Shown in pieces: positions 35,697-44,909 of a DNA stretch of 64,000 bases. Made by a program: the position numbers and the translations under genes. Source of the stretch: Rhizobium jaguaris (GTDB lineage: Bacteria; Pseudomonadota; Alphaproteobacteria; Rhizobiales; Rhizobiaceae); assembly GCF_003627755.1 (NCBI RefSeq), contig NZ_CP032694.1, positions 4,150,501-4,214,500 of the forward strand, in the 5' to 3' direction. The first letter of the stretch is position 1. Every line of letters starts with the position of its first letter. The notes beneath the pieces are model-generated. The model was not told where the DNA came from and searched no databases. It was given only the letters and a program-made list of their open reading frames with translations.

Positions 35697-37118
35697 TTAG
35701 ATCCTCACACCCAATGTCCGCATGGACGCCGCCAGCACGTCAAAAATCCGCGCATCCGTTGATTGCGCGACGTTGAAGCGCATGAAGCTACCTGCCGTAT
35801 CCCTCTGGCTGAAGGCATTGCCGGGAGCGAGGATGACGCCTTTGGTCAGACAGGCACGGGCGACTTCGGCCGCGTCGAGACCTTCCGGCAGCCGGCACCA
35901 GAGGAACATACCGGCCTGCGGCTTCAGTCAAGGTGTGATGCCGATTGTCTCCAGTCGCGAAATGGTTTCGCTCATCGCCTTCGCAAGCCGGACCTGCAGC
36001 GCGTCGATATGCTTCCGATAGCCGCCGTCCTTCAGCGCCGAGAACAATAGCTCGGCCGTCAGTTGGCCGCCGCTGAAGTTGGTGGCGATCTTCAGATCGA
36101 CAAGGCCGTCGATCCAGTCCCGCCGAGCGGCGACGAAGCCGCAGCGTATCGAGGCCGACAACGTCTTCGAGAAGCTGCCGATATGGATCACGCGGTCGAG
36201 CCCGTCATAAGCGGCGAGCCGCGGCGCCGGCGTGTACTCGAAATCGGCAAAAATGTCGTCTTCGACAATGATCAGGTTGGAGGCATCCGCCAGCTTCAGC
36301 AAGCGATGCGCCGTCATAGGCGACAATACGGCGCCAGTCGGGTTGTGAACGGCGGAATTGGTGATGTAGAGGCGTGGAGCATGTCTTTCTAGCGCTTGGC
36401 CGAACAGCTCGATGTCCGGTCCCGTCGGCGTGAAGGGCACGCCGACAATATTGGCCCGGTGCGCTCGCAAGAGGGCATGGAAATTGAAATAGCAGGGATC
36501 GTCCACCAATACGGTATCGCCGGGTTCGAGCAAGAACCGGCAGAGAAGATCGATCGCCTGCGTGCCGGATTCCGTCAACATGATCTGATCGGGCGATGCA
36601 GCGATACCGTGTTCGCCCATGCGCCTTGCCAGAAGCTGCCGCAACGGCGGCAGACCGAGCGGCGTTCCATAATTGGTGAGAACGCCGCTCCCCCCGCCCC
36701 GCGCCAGGCTTCGCATCGCGCGACTCAGCGCCGCTTCCGGCATCCAGGAGGGCGGAAGCCAGCCGCAACCGGGTATCAGCGCGTCGCCTCCCACCTCCAG
36801 AGATTGCCGCGAAATCCAGAGCGGATCGACCTCGCGCTCCAGCCTGGGGCCGATCTCCGACAGGGAAAGCGGCGCGAGCGGACCGCAGACATAAAAACCG
36901 GAACCGGGCCGCGAGCGGATCACGCCCTCGGCCGCCAGCCGCTCATAGGCTTCGACCACGGTGGAAACCGACACCTGCATGGTCTTAGCGAAGCTGCGTA
37001 CCGAGGGAAGCCGCGCTCCCGGCGCCAGACTGCGCGCCGCGATGCGATCGGCAATCGCCGCCATCACACCTTCGATACGGGTGCCGCCGATCCCGCGGGT
37101 TGCGGTCACATCATCCAT
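35697..37118 (-). pseudogene. MocR-type GntR/aminotransferase regulator with in-frame stop
   Basis: From the ATG at 37118 the frame encodes a GntR winged helix (about residues 10-75, IEGVMAAIADRIAARSLAPG and SFAKTMQVSVSTVVEAYERL) and an aminotransferase-like domain with the cofactor lysine in HIGSFSKTLSASIRCGF. At 35928-35930 a TGA interrupts the frame after ISRLETIGITP; the same frame continues as LKPQAGMFLWCRLPEGLDAA to the end at 35697. One base change (for example TGG to TGA) explains this. The truncated protein lacks the last 77 residues and is probably inactive, unless the stop is a sequencing error. It is divergent from the EamA exporter. Confidence 0.85.
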
Positions 37119-37120
37119 CC

Positions 37121-37165
37121 GTACTGCACCTCATACCATAACAGTTCTTAGAAATTGTACTGCAC
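37121..37165. promoter_or_regulatory. Direct-repeat operator of the MocR regulator
   Basis: GTACTGCAC occurs at 37121-37129 and again at 37157-37165, 36 bp apart, in the spacer between the MocR gene and the EamA gene. MocR proteins such as GabR bind widely spaced direct repeats. Confidence 0.6.
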
Positions 37166-37224
37166 TGTCTCTGGAATGACCAGCCGGCTTTGCCGATACC
37201 GGCCGGCAAACCAGGAGCATGGAC

Positions 37225-38088
37225 ATGGACAAGACAATGGGCGGGTGGATCAATGGACTGATGGGCGTGCTGATCTTCAGCGGCTCGCTGCCGGCAACAC
37301 GGGTGGCGGTGATGGATTTCGATCCTGTCTTCCTGACGGTCGCCCGTGCAGCGATCGCCGGCATCCTGGCGCTGTGCCTGCTGTTCGCCTTTCAGGAGAA
37401 ACGGCCCGTCCGCGGCGATATCATTCCGCTTGCCATCGTCGCGCTCGGCTGCGTCGTCGGCTTTCCTCTGCTGACGGCGCTGGCGCTCAAGCATGTTACC
37501 TCGGCCCATTCGATCGTCTTCATCGGATTGCTGCCGCTTGCCACCGCCATATTCGGCGTATTGCGCGGCGGCGAACGGCCGCGACCGGCCTTCTGGATCT
37601 TTTCCGCCATTGGTAGCGCCTTCGTCTGCGGCTATGCCCTCGCACAGGGCATCTCGGCCTCGCCGGTCGGCGACCTGCTGATGCTGACGGCAATTCTCGC
37701 CTGCGGCCTTGGCTACGCCGAGGGAGCGGTGCTGTCGCGCCGGCTGGGCGGCTGGCAGGTTATTTCCTGGGCCCTGGTGCTATCGTTGCCGGTTATGATC
37801 GCGCTTTGCCTCTACACTATGCCGCAGGCGATCGGCGGCATCGGAGAGCCGGCCTGGATCGGCCTGATCTATGTCTCGCTCTTCAGCATGCTGATCGGCT
37901 TCATCTTCTGGTACCGCGGACTGGCGCAAGGCGGCATTGCCGCAGTCGGACAATTGCAGTTGCTGCAGCCCTTCTTTGGCCTCGCCCTCGCCGCGACATT
38001 GCTGAAAGAGAGCGTCAGCTGGTCCATGCTTTCGGTGACCCTTGGCGTTGTCGCCTGCGTGGTGGGTGCGAAAAAATTTGCGCGATAG
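37225..38088 (+). CDS. EamA/DMT-family transporter
   Basis: The 287-residue protein has ten predicted membrane helices in two EamA repeats (first from GLMGVLIFSGSLPATRVAV, second from GDLLMLTAILACGLGYAEGA, ending LGVVACVVGAKKF). It is a likely metabolite or drug exporter. AGGAG is seven bases from the ATG at 37225, so this start is preferred to the ATG two codons earlier. It is probably regulated by the divergent MocR protein. Confidence 0.87.
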   Translation: MDKTMGGWINGLMGVLIFSGSLPATRVAVMDFDPVFLTVARAAIAGILALCLLFAFQEKRPVRGDIIPLAIVALGCVVGFPLLTALALKHVTSAHSIVFIGLLPLATAIFGVLRGGERPRPAFWIFSAIGSAFVCGYALAQGISASPVGDLLMLTAILACGLGYAEGAVLSRRLGGWQVISWALVLSLPVMIALCLYTMPQAIGGIGEPAWIGLIYVSLFSMLIGFIFWYRGLAQGGIAAVGQLQLLQPFFGLALAATLLKESVSWSMLSVTLGVVACVVGAKKFAR

Positions 38089-38109
38089 CGGCTCTGCGAT
38101 AGCGGCTCT
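38082..38109 (+). repeat. Perfect 14-bp tandem duplication at the end of the EamA gene
   Basis: GCGATAGCGGCTCT occurs twice in direct succession; the first copy contains the EamA stop codon. Confidence 0.8.
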
Positions 38110-38137
38110 TAAAAAAATATAAACGCCCTTGCTCTGA

Positions 38138-38153
38138 TAGACCGATTGGTCTA
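38138..38153 (+). promoter_or_regulatory. TetR-type palindrome TAGACC-GATT-GGTCTA
   Basis: A perfect 6-bp inverted repeat with a four-base centre, of the TAGACC-N4-GGTCTA type bound by NemR-like TetR regulators. It lies 34 bases before the DUF1348 gene. Confidence 0.8.
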
Positions 38154-38186
38154 GTTTGAACTTATTGGTATACAAAGGAGCAAATC

Positions 38187-38651
38187 ATGACTACCCCACT
38201 CGTACCGCCGTTTACCCGCGAAACCGCTATCGCCAAAGTTCGACTGGCCGAAGACGGCTGGAACAGCCGCGATCCGGAGCGTGTCTCGAAGGCCTATACC
38301 GAAGACAGCCAGTGGCGGAACCGCGCCGAATTCCCGCGTGGCCGCAAGGAAATCGTCGAATTCCTCACTCGCAAATGGGCCAGAGAGCTGGACTATCGGT
38401 TGATCAAGGAGCTATGGGCCTTCGACGGCAACCACATCGCCGTGCGTTTCGCCTATGAATGGCGCGACGACAGCGGTCACTGGTTCCGCTCCTATGGCAA
38501 CGAGAATTGGGAATTCGATGCTGAAGGAGTGATGCAGCGCCGCTTCGCCTCGATCAACGACATGCCGATCAAGGAAGAAGACCGGAAATTCCATTGGCCG
38601 CTCGGCCGCCGTCCGGACGATTATCCGGGGCTCTCCGATCTCGGACTCTAA
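38187..38651 (+). CDS. DUF1348 SnoaL/NTF2-like protein
   Basis: The 154-residue protein matches DUF1348: [53 protein letters not shown] and [26 protein letters not shown]. The fold is NTF2-like; members are induced by electrophiles in several bacteria but have no settled reaction. It lies directly behind the TetR palindrome and 13 bases before a TetR gene, so the two are probably an autoregulated operon. Confidence 0.85.
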   Translation: MTTPLVPPFTRETAIAKVRLAEDGWNSRDPERVSKAYTEDSQWRNRAEFPRGRKEIVEFLTRKWARELDYRLIKELWAFDGNHIAVRFAYEWRDDSGHWFRSYGNENWEFDAEGVMQRRFASINDMPIKEEDRKFHWPLGRRPDDYPGLSDLGL

Positions 38652-38664
38652 AACAAGAGAGACC

Positions 38665-39228
38665 ATGACGCGCACCATCTTCGAAAAATCGGATGCCATA
38701 ACCCTCGTCGCCGAGGTCTTTCGCGAGCTCGGCTACGAGGGCGCGTCGATGAGCAACATCACGGCGCGCACCAAACTGTCGAAAGGCAGCCTCTATCATT
38801 TCTTCCCCGGCGGAAAGGAAGAGATGGCGGCAGAGATCATGGCCAATATCGATGCCTGGTTCGTCGATGAAATGTTCAAGCCGCTCGAAGAGGGCGAACC
38901 GCGTGCAGCCATTGCCCGAATGTGGGAGACGACGGACACTTATTTCCGCTCCGGCCGCCGCGTCTGCCTCATCGGTGCCTTTGCACTGGACGAAACGCGC
39001 GACCGTTTCGCGAGCGCGATCGAGGACTATTTCAAACGTTGGATCGAAGCGCTCGCTGGCGCATTGACAAGAGCCGGCGTCGAAGCGTCAGAGGCGAATG
39101 AGCTCGCCGAGGAAGCGGTTGTCGGCATTCAGGGCGCGCTGACACTTGCCAGAGCGCTCCAGGACGATGGGATTTTTGGGCGGACGCTTTTAAGGTTGAG
39201 AGAGCGGCTGGAGTTCAGGTTGAAGTGA
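38665..39228 (+). CDS. TetR-family repressor
   Basis: The 187-residue protein has the N-terminal TetR helix-turn-helix (VFRELGYEGASMSNITARTKLSKGSLYHFFPGGKEEM, about residues 14-52) and a helical ligand-binding domain with a cysteine (RRVCLIGAFAL) that could sense electrophiles, as in NemR. It follows the DUF1348 gene and probably binds the palindrome at 38138. Confidence 0.9.
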   Translation: MTRTIFEKSDAITLVAEVFRELGYEGASMSNITARTKLSKGSLYHFFPGGKEEMAAEIMANIDAWFVDEMFKPLEEGEPRAAIARMWETTDTYFRSGRRVCLIGAFALDETRDRFASAIEDYFKRWIEALAGALTRAGVEASEANELAEEAVVGIQGALTLARALQDDGIFGRTLLRLRERLEFRLK

Positions 39229-39239
39229 GCCGACGGCTC

Positions 39240-39794
39240 TTATTGCTCTGCCGCCTGCTGGCGTATTTTTTCCGGATACCAACCCGTAAACCTGATCGCG
39301 CCGACAAGGGCCACGATGGTTGCGATGATTCCCACCGTGGCCGGCACATCAGGCGCATAGAGCAAGACCACATCCGCGGCTGCCATCACTGCCAAGGCGA
39401 ATGCCCAGACCCAGGTGATCACATAGTTCGTCCTGATGAAGACCGGGCTGTCCCATAGTTCGCGTGCCACCTGTTCGCGGGCATATTGCAGCGTGAACGG
39501 GCGGCGGATGGCGACGGAAATCAGGACGATTGCAAACAGCCCCGCATCGACGGCCAGTCGGACAGCGAAAATTGATCCCATCAGACCGCCGAGCAGAGCA
39601 TAAAGGGCAAGGCCGCTGAAGAGGATCGTCGTGCCGATGTCCAGAATTTTCGGTGCCTTGCCGAGCATGAGCCAATCACGAAGCAAGAGAATGAATGAGA
39701 CGACGGCAGCCAGCAGCAGCGCCTCGGTTGGTCCGACGAACCGATCCACGACCGCAAAAACGATGAAAGGCAGAAATGCCAGGAGCAGGCCCAT
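39240..39794 (-). CDS. Hypothetical inner-membrane protein
   Basis: The 184-residue protein has about five to six hydrophobic helices (LLLAFLPFIVFAVVDRFVGP at the start, then LDIGTTILFSGLALYALLGG and later TNYVITWVWAFALAVMAAADV). No family was recognised with confidence; it resembles small intracellular-septation-like membrane proteins. It is divergent from a TetR gene with palindromes between them. Confidence 0.72.
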   Translation of the reverse strand: MGLLLAFLPFIVFAVVDRFVGPTEALLLAAVVSFILLLRDWLMLGKAPKILDIGTTILFSGLALYALLGGLMGSIFAVRLAVDAGLFAIVLISVAIRRPFTLQYAREQVARELWDSPVFIRTNYVITWVWAFALAVMAAADVVLLYAPDVPATVGIIATIVALVGAIRFTGWYPEKIRQQAAEQ

Positions 39795-39851
39795 TGGTTT
39801 TTCCGTTCGCTGAAATGGGTGAAGCGAGACGAAAACCTCGTCCGTGCCCAA

Positions 39852-39870
39852 ATATTGACAATGACAATAT
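39852..39870. promoter_or_regulatory. Inverted repeat ATATTG-N7-CAATAT
   Basis: Perfect 6-bp arms in the spacer between the membrane-protein gene and the TetR gene; probable operator on the membrane-protein side. Confidence 0.6.
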
Positions 39871-39894
39871 CTGGCAGGCCCCACTTGTCAACGG

Positions 39895-39917
39895 AAATGT
39901 TTCCATCGTAAACATTT
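39895..39917. promoter_or_regulatory. Inverted repeat AAATGTTT-N7-AAACATTT
   Basis: Perfect 8-bp arms ending three bases before the TetR start codon; probable autoregulatory operator. It has the same 7-base centre as the repeat at 39852. Confidence 0.72.
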
Positions 39918-39920
39918 GAC

Positions 39921-40553
39921 ATGAATCATGAAGCAATCGATGCCGCCCGTCGCCCCTATCACCATGGCGACCTGAAAGCGGCCCTGCTCGCCGAGGCGGA
40001 GGCAATTCTGGAAAAGCAGGGCATTCAAGCCCTTACGCTGCGCGCCGCGGCGCGAGCAGCCGGTGTCTCACATGCCGCACCCAAGAATCATTTCGGCGAT
40101 CTGACGGGCCTGCTGAGTGAGCTGGCAGCGCTCGGTTTTGTCCGCTTCGGCGCCGCACTTGCCGATGCGATGGCTGCAGCCGGCGACGATCCGCGCCGGC
40201 GAATCAAGGCGATGGGCCGCGGCTATGTCGGCTTCGCTATCACTCATCCTGGCCTCTTCGCCCTGATGTTCCGCAGTGAAGTGCTCGACTACGACCGACC
40301 GGCACTGCGCGATGCTACCCTCGCCGCCCGCCAGGCGCTTGCCGCCGCCGTTCGGGCCCGCGCGCCCGACATGTCGGCGTCGCCACTGCAGATGGCGGCA
40401 CAAGCGGCGGCGCTTTGGTCGCTGGTGCATGGCTTCGCCACGCTGCGGCTCGAGGGACGCTTGAACGGCATGATCGGATCGCTTCCCGGCAGCGAAACGG
40501 CGGATACATTGCTCGATGCGGTGCTGGCGGCCGTCCGTGTTGGAAGCGATTAG
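39921..40553 (+). CDS. TetR-family regulator (TetR_C_33/WHG type)
   Basis: The 210-residue protein has an N-terminal helix-turn-helix (YHHGDLKAALLAEAEAILEKQG and LTLRAAARAAGVSHAAPKNHFG) and a C-terminal domain containing GYVGFAITHPGLFALMFRSE and ALWSLVHGFATL, the WHG-type ligand domain. It is divergent from the membrane-protein gene; the palindromes in the spacer are its likely binding sites. Confidence 0.9.
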   Translation: MNHEAIDAARRPYHHGDLKAALLAEAEAILEKQGIQALTLRAAARAAGVSHAAPKNHFGDLTGLLSELAALGFVRFGAALADAMAAAGDDPRRRIKAMGRGYVGFAITHPGLFALMFRSEVLDYDRPALRDATLAARQALAAAVRARAPDMSASPLQMAAQAAALWSLVHGFATLRLEGRLNGMIGSLPGSETADTLLDAVLAAVRVGSD

Positions 40554-40745
40554 GCCAGGATATGCCACCGCGGAAATTGCCGGGACCGCCGTCTTCCTTG
40601 GAAGCGCCGACTGGTAAATCCGGCCTGCGCTCCCATCTTAAACAATCGTCCACAAAAACGTGGCAGTATCAATCATCTTTGATTTGCTACTGTCCAAGCT
40701 CCTGTGCTCCAGCAGAAACGGGAGCGTCGAGGAGATGGATAGACC

Positions 40746-42071
40746 ATGCTGCAACAGACCAACGAAACCGACGATGCGCTGATCGACAGACTGCAACGTT
40801 CCGCTTTCGAGTATTTCATGCTGCACACCAACCCGGAAAACGGGCTGGTGGCCGATACCTCGATCAAGACGAGCCACTGCAGTATCGCGGCCGTCGGTTT
40901 CGCGCTGTCGAGCTATCCGGTCGCCGTAGAACGCGGCTGGATCAGCCGCGCCGACGCGGCACGGCGCGTGTTAACCGCACTCAATTTCTTTGCCGAAAGC
41001 CAGCAAGGCGACGAGCGCGGCGCCACCGGTCATCGCGGCTTCTACTACCACTTCCTCTACATGGCGACCGGCAACCGCGCCTGGAACAGCGAACTCTCGA
41101 CCATCGATACCGGCCTGCTCCTCATCGGCGTGTTAACGGCAGCCGCCTATTTCAGCGGGTCCAGCCGGGACGAAAAGGACATCCGCAAGCAGGCGCAGTT
41201 TCTCTATGAGCGTTGCGATTGGCACTGGGCGCTGAACAAGGGCCAGACGATCAGCATGGGCTGGAAGCCGAGCAGCGGTTTCCTGCGCTGGCGCTATCAG
41301 GGCTACGACGAGGCGATCTTCCTCTATGTGCTGGCGCTCGCGTCACCCACCCATCCCGTGCCGTCATCGAGCTACGACGCCTTCGCCTCGACCTATACCT
41401 GGATGATGTTCAAGGACAGGCCCTATCTCTATGCCGGCCCGTTGTTCATCCATCTGTTCTCCCACGCCTGGATCGATTTTCGCGGCATCAGCGACCGGCA
41501 TGTGGCCGACAAGGAAACCGATTATTTCCGCAACACCCAGACGGCGATTGCCGTTCAGCGCGATTACACCGACCGTAATCCCGGCCACTTCGTCGGATAT
41601 GCCAAGGACATCTGGGGCCTGTCGGCCTGCGACGGCCCGAATCCGACCGGCACCAAGCACAGCCGTCGCTACAGCCCGAAAGTTCTCGGCTATGCCGCGC
41701 GCGGCGCCCCCCTCGGTCCCGATGACGGCACTATCGCGCCCTGGGGGCCGCTCTCCTGCCTGCCGTTCGACCGCCAAGCCGCGCTCGACGGCACCAAGGC
41801 CCTGCTCGCCACCTATCCGAACCTGTTGCTGGATGGCCGCTTTCCCGGCGGCTTCAACCCCAGCGTCAAAGGTCCCGGCCCGGAAGGCTGGATCGACGAC
41901 CGCTCCGTCGCCATCGACCAGGGCCTGCTCGTCATGATGATCGAAAACGAGCGTACTGGCCTGATCTGGGATCTGATGCGGCAATCACCGATCCTGCGCC
42001 GTGGCCTGGAACGCGCCGGATTCACCGGCGGCTGGCTGGACGAAAAGCAGGCCACACCGGCGATCGCCTGA
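40746..42071 (+). CDS. GH144/COG5368-like glycoside hydrolase
   Basis: The 441-residue protein begins LIDRLQRSAFEYFMLHTNPENGLVADTS and has STIDTGLLLIGVLTAAAYF, SMGWKPSSGFLRWRYQGYDEA, LFIHLFSHAWIDFRGISD and WGLSACDGPNP. These are features of the glucoamylase-like COG5368 group that includes endo-beta-1,2-glucanases of GH144. No signal peptide is visible, suggesting a cytoplasmic enzyme. Rhizobia make cyclic beta-1,2-glucans, a plausible substrate; this is inference. GAGGAG precedes the ATG. Confidence 0.75.
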   Translation: MLQQTNETDDALIDRLQRSAFEYFMLHTNPENGLVADTSIKTSHCSIAAVGFALSSYPVAVERGWISRADAARRVLTALNFFAESQQGDERGATGHRGFYYHFLYMATGNRAWNSELSTIDTGLLLIGVLTAAAYFSGSSRDEKDIRKQAQFLYERCDWHWALNKGQTISMGWKPSSGFLRWRYQGYDEAIFLYVLALASPTHPVPSSSYDAFASTYTWMMFKDRPYLYAGPLFIHLFSHAWIDFRGISDRHVADKETDYFRNTQTAIAVQRDYTDRNPGHFVGYAKDIWGLSACDGPNPTGTKHSRRYSPKVLGYAARGAPLGPDDGTIAPWGPLSCLPFDRQAALDGTKALLATYPNLLLDGRFPGGFNPSVKGPGPEGWIDDRSVAIDQGLLVMMIENERTGLIWDLMRQSPILRRGLERAGFTGGWLDEKQATPAIA

Positions 42072-42118
42072 TCTGTGGATCGCGGGTGACCGTCAGGTAT
42101 CCTCGTCCAACAATGTGC

Positions 42119-42196
42119 CTAGCCCCTCACCCTAACCCTCTCCCCGCAATGCGGGGCGAGGGGACGACGAAGCCAAACATTGCGGGGAGAGGGGCC
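42119..42196. repeat. REP-like palindromic element (copy 1)
   Basis: CCCCTCACCCTAACCCTCTC and a CCCCGCAATGCGGGG hairpin, with a return arm GCGGGGAGAGGGG. The same motifs occur at 46659-46800. These are the mosaic intergenic repeats common in rhizobia. Confidence 0.8.
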
Positions 42197-42245
42197 ATGC
42201 GCGAGGCATGACAAACACATTCACCCGACCGTCATCTTCAGCGGC

Positions 42246-43235
42246 TCAAAGCCTCTCTATCGCAGCGATTACTTCATCCTCGACGATGAGGCCCTCACTC
42301 AGCGCAAGATGCCGTGAGCTCTGTCCGCGCCGACCCGGCAGGCGGACATTGGGATCGCGAGTGATCTCGCTTGCCAGCAACGCCAGCCGCTGCGCCGTGT
42401 CGACGGCGCTCGTCGCTGCCGGATTGATCGCGATGATCGTATGGCCGAGCGCCGGAGGCGGGCCCTTGTCGTCGAAGAGTGAAGAGGACTCGAAGGCATA
42501 GTTGGCACCGGTCAAACCAGCCGCCAATATTTCGACCATGAGGGCGAGTGCGGCGCCCTTCGATTCGCCGGCGGGGATCATCGTGCCAGCCAAGGCCTCT
42601 TCGGCATTGGTGGTTGGCCTTCCCTCGCTGTCGAAGGCCCAGTCGGATGGGATCGGCGCTCCCTTCTGCCGGGCGGCCATGACCTTGCCGCGCGCCACTT
42701 TCGAGAGCGCAAGATCGATAACGATGGGATCGGCATCCGGCAGCGGCGCGGCGAAGGCGATCGGATTGGTGCCGAAGACCGGCCTCTTGCCGCCCCAGGG
42801 CGCCATCGCGGCCGGCGCATTGGCGACCATCAACGCCACCAGCCCCTGATCGGCAAACCGCTCCACTGTCAGGCCCATCACGCCGGCATGATGCGAACGA
42901 TTGATGGCGACGAGTGCAATCCCCTGTTCGCGGGCGACGACGGAAAGCTCGGCAACGGCAAGATCAAGAGCCGGATAGGCATAACCGTTGCCGGCATCGA
43001 TACGCAGCACGGCAGGATAGGGCCGTGTCAGCTGCGGTTTGGCAAAGCCGTCGGTCTTGCCGATCTTCGCCTGCCCGGCATAAGCGGGCGCACGGCGCAG
43101 ACCATGGCCAGCCTGCCCGGCAGCTTCCGCCGCAACGAGGGCAACGGCCACCGAGCGGGCATTTTCCGGACTGACCCGATTTCGCCCCAGCGCTTCCACA
43201 ACCAGCGTTTCAGCTTCGGCGAGCGACAGATGCAT
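42246..43235 (-). CDS. dpkA: Ldh/MDH-2 family reductase, probable piperideine-2-carboxylate reductase
   Basis: The 329-residue protein is of the malate/L-lactate dehydrogenase type-2 family: HGLRRAPAYAGQAKIG, AVLRIDAGNGYAYPALDLAV, VAINRSHHAGVMGLTVERFA, APWGGKRPVFGTNPIAFA and GAALALMVEILAAGLTGANY. This family includes NADPH-dependent delta1-piperideine-2-carboxylate reductase (DpkA), which makes L-pipecolate in D-lysine catabolism. Its place behind amaA- and amaB-like genes on the same strand supports that role over malate or lactate oxidation. AAGG precedes the ATG at 43235. Confidence 0.75.
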   Translation of the reverse strand: MHLSLAEAETLVVEALGRNRVSPENARSVAVALVAAEAAGQAGHGLRRAPAYAGQAKIGKTDGFAKPQLTRPYPAVLRIDAGNGYAYPALDLAVAELSVVAREQGIALVAINRSHHAGVMGLTVERFADQGLVALMVANAPAAMAPWGGKRPVFGTNPIAFAAPLPDADPIVIDLALSKVARGKVMAARQKGAPIPSDWAFDSEGRPTTNAEEALAGTMIPAGESKGAALALMVEILAAGLTGANYAFESSSLFDDKGPPPALGHTIIAINPAATSAVDTAQRLALLASEITRDPNVRLPGRRGQSSRHLALSEGLIVEDEVIAAIERL

Positions 43236-43324
43236 GATGAAGGACCTTGGAATGAATAGGGAGGGCGAAGACGTTTCTACGCCCTCGCCCTCCCCATCGC
43301 AATGCAACAATTGTTCCGCTCGCC

Positions 43325-44860
43325 CTAGGCTACGTCGAACTTGACACCCTGGGCCAGTGGCAGCGTTCTGCCGTAGTTGATGGTGTTGGTCGCCCGCCGC
43401 ATGTAGGCCTTCCAGGCATCAGAGCCCGACTCGCGCCCGCCGCCGGTCTCCTTCTCGCCACCGAAGGCACCGCCGATTTCAGCGCCGGAAGGGCCGAGAT
43501 TGACATTGGCTATGCCGCAGTCCGAACCGCGCGCCGAGACGAAGGCTTCCGCCTCGCGCATGTCATTGGTGAAGATCGACGACGAAAGGCCTTGCGGCAC
43601 GGCGTTATGCAGCGCCAATACCTCGTCGAAATCGCTGTACTTCATCACGTAGAGGATCGGCGCGAAGGTCTCGTTCTCGACCGGACCGGTCTGCGCGGGC
43701 ATCTCCACCAAGGCGGGACGAACGTAGAAGGCATCGACCGAACCGTTTTCGACCCGCTCACCGCCGGTAACCTTGCCGCCAGCCGACTGCGCCTGGCCGA
43801 GAGCCGCCTGCATCTTGTCGAAGGCCTGCTTGTCGATCAGCGGGCCGACGAGTGTGCCCGTTTCCAGCGGATTGCCGATGGCGACCGAGCCGTAGGCCTT
43901 TTGCAGGCGCGGCACGAGCTGATCATAGACGCTTTCATGCACGAAGAGGCGACGCAGCGTCGTGCAGCGCTGGCCGGCCGTGCCCATGGCGGAAAAGGCA
44001 ACGCCGCGCAGCGTCAGGTCGAGATCGGCCGTCGGGCAAACGATCGCGGCATTGTTGCCGCCAAGTTCGAGGATGGCGCGGGCGAAGCGACCGGCGAGAC
44101 GCGGGCCGACAGCCCGGCCCATGGCGGTCGAGCCGGTCGCCGAAACCAACGGAATCTTCGGATGATCGACCAGCACTTCGCCGACATCACGGCCGCCGAT
44201 GATCAGGGTCGAGAGATTGGCCGGCGCCTCACCGCCCTCGGCGACATAACGCTTCAGCGCTTTTTCGAACAAGGCCTGTACGGCAAGCGCCGTCAGTGGC
44301 GTCTTTTCCGATGGCTTCCAGACGGTGGAATTGCCGCAAACGATGGCGAGCGCCGCGTTCCACGACCAGACGGCGACCGGGAAATTGAAGGCGGAGATGA
44401 TGCCGATCGGCCCCAGCGGATGCCAGCTTTCCATCATCCGGTGTTCGGAACGCTCGGTGGCAATCGTCAGGCCGTAGAGCTGGCGCGACAGGCCGACCGC
44501 GAAATCGCAGATGTCGATCATTTCCTGCACTTCGCCAAGACCTTCGGAGGTGATCTTGCCGACTTCGATGGAGACGAGACGGCCGAGCGCCGCCTTGCCG
44601 GCGCGCAACTCTTCGCCGAGCAGGCGTATCAGCTCGCCGCGCTTCGGCGCCGGCACGGCGCGCCAGGAAAGAAACGCCTCATGTGCTTTGTCGATCGCGG
44701 CTTTCGCTTCGGCAGCCGAGTGTTCTCTGAGCCGGCCGATTTCAGCGCCGGTTACGGGTGAGGTGACGGCAAGTGTTCCGCCCGTATAGCGATCGGCGGC
44801 AACGCCAAGTTCGGTCAGAATTGCCTTGGTCTCGGTGGCGAGATCGAGTGTGGCGGTCAT
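43325..44860 (-). CDS. amaB: ALDH7-type aminoadipate-semialdehyde dehydrogenase
   Basis: The 511-residue enzyme is an ALDH7 (antiquitin-like) dehydrogenase: FNFPVAVWSWNAALAIVCGN, WKPSEKTPLTA, the general-base Glu265 in AILELGGNNAAIV and nucleophile Cys299 in GTAGQRCTTLRRLF, with GGAFGGEKETGGGRESGSDA near the end. In Pseudomonas putida the homologue AmaB oxidises delta1-piperideine-6-carboxylate / aminoadipate semialdehyde to L-2-aminoadipate. It lies 49 bases after the amaA-like gene and before the dpkA-like gene, giving the full pipecolate route. Confidence 0.87.
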   Translation of the reverse strand: MTATLDLATETKAILTELGVAADRYTGGTLAVTSPVTGAEIGRLREHSAAEAKAAIDKAHEAFLSWRAVPAPKRGELIRLLGEELRAGKAALGRLVSIEVGKITSEGLGEVQEMIDICDFAVGLSRQLYGLTIATERSEHRMMESWHPLGPIGIISAFNFPVAVWSWNAALAIVCGNSTVWKPSEKTPLTALAVQALFEKALKRYVAEGGEAPANLSTLIIGGRDVGEVLVDHPKIPLVSATGSTAMGRAVGPRLAGRFARAILELGGNNAAIVCPTADLDLTLRGVAFSAMGTAGQRCTTLRRLFVHESVYDQLVPRLQKAYGSVAIGNPLETGTLVGPLIDKQAFDKMQAALGQAQSAGGKVTGGERVENGSVDAFYVRPALVEMPAQTGPVENETFAPILYVMKYSDFDEVLALHNAVPQGLSSSIFTNDMREAEAFVSARGSDCGIANVNLGPSGAEIGGAFGGEKETGGGRESGSDAWKAYMRRATNTINYGRTLPLAQGVKFDVA

Positions 44861-44909
44861 GTCATCTTCCTCTTCTTGTTATGATGGTTCAGTTCCCGTC
44901 CCAGAACAT

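Noticed and set aside
42119..42196. CRISPR-like repeats
   Set aside because: Only single palindromic units occur, with no regular spacer-repeat array; they are REP-like elements. No CRISPR array was found anywhere in the window.
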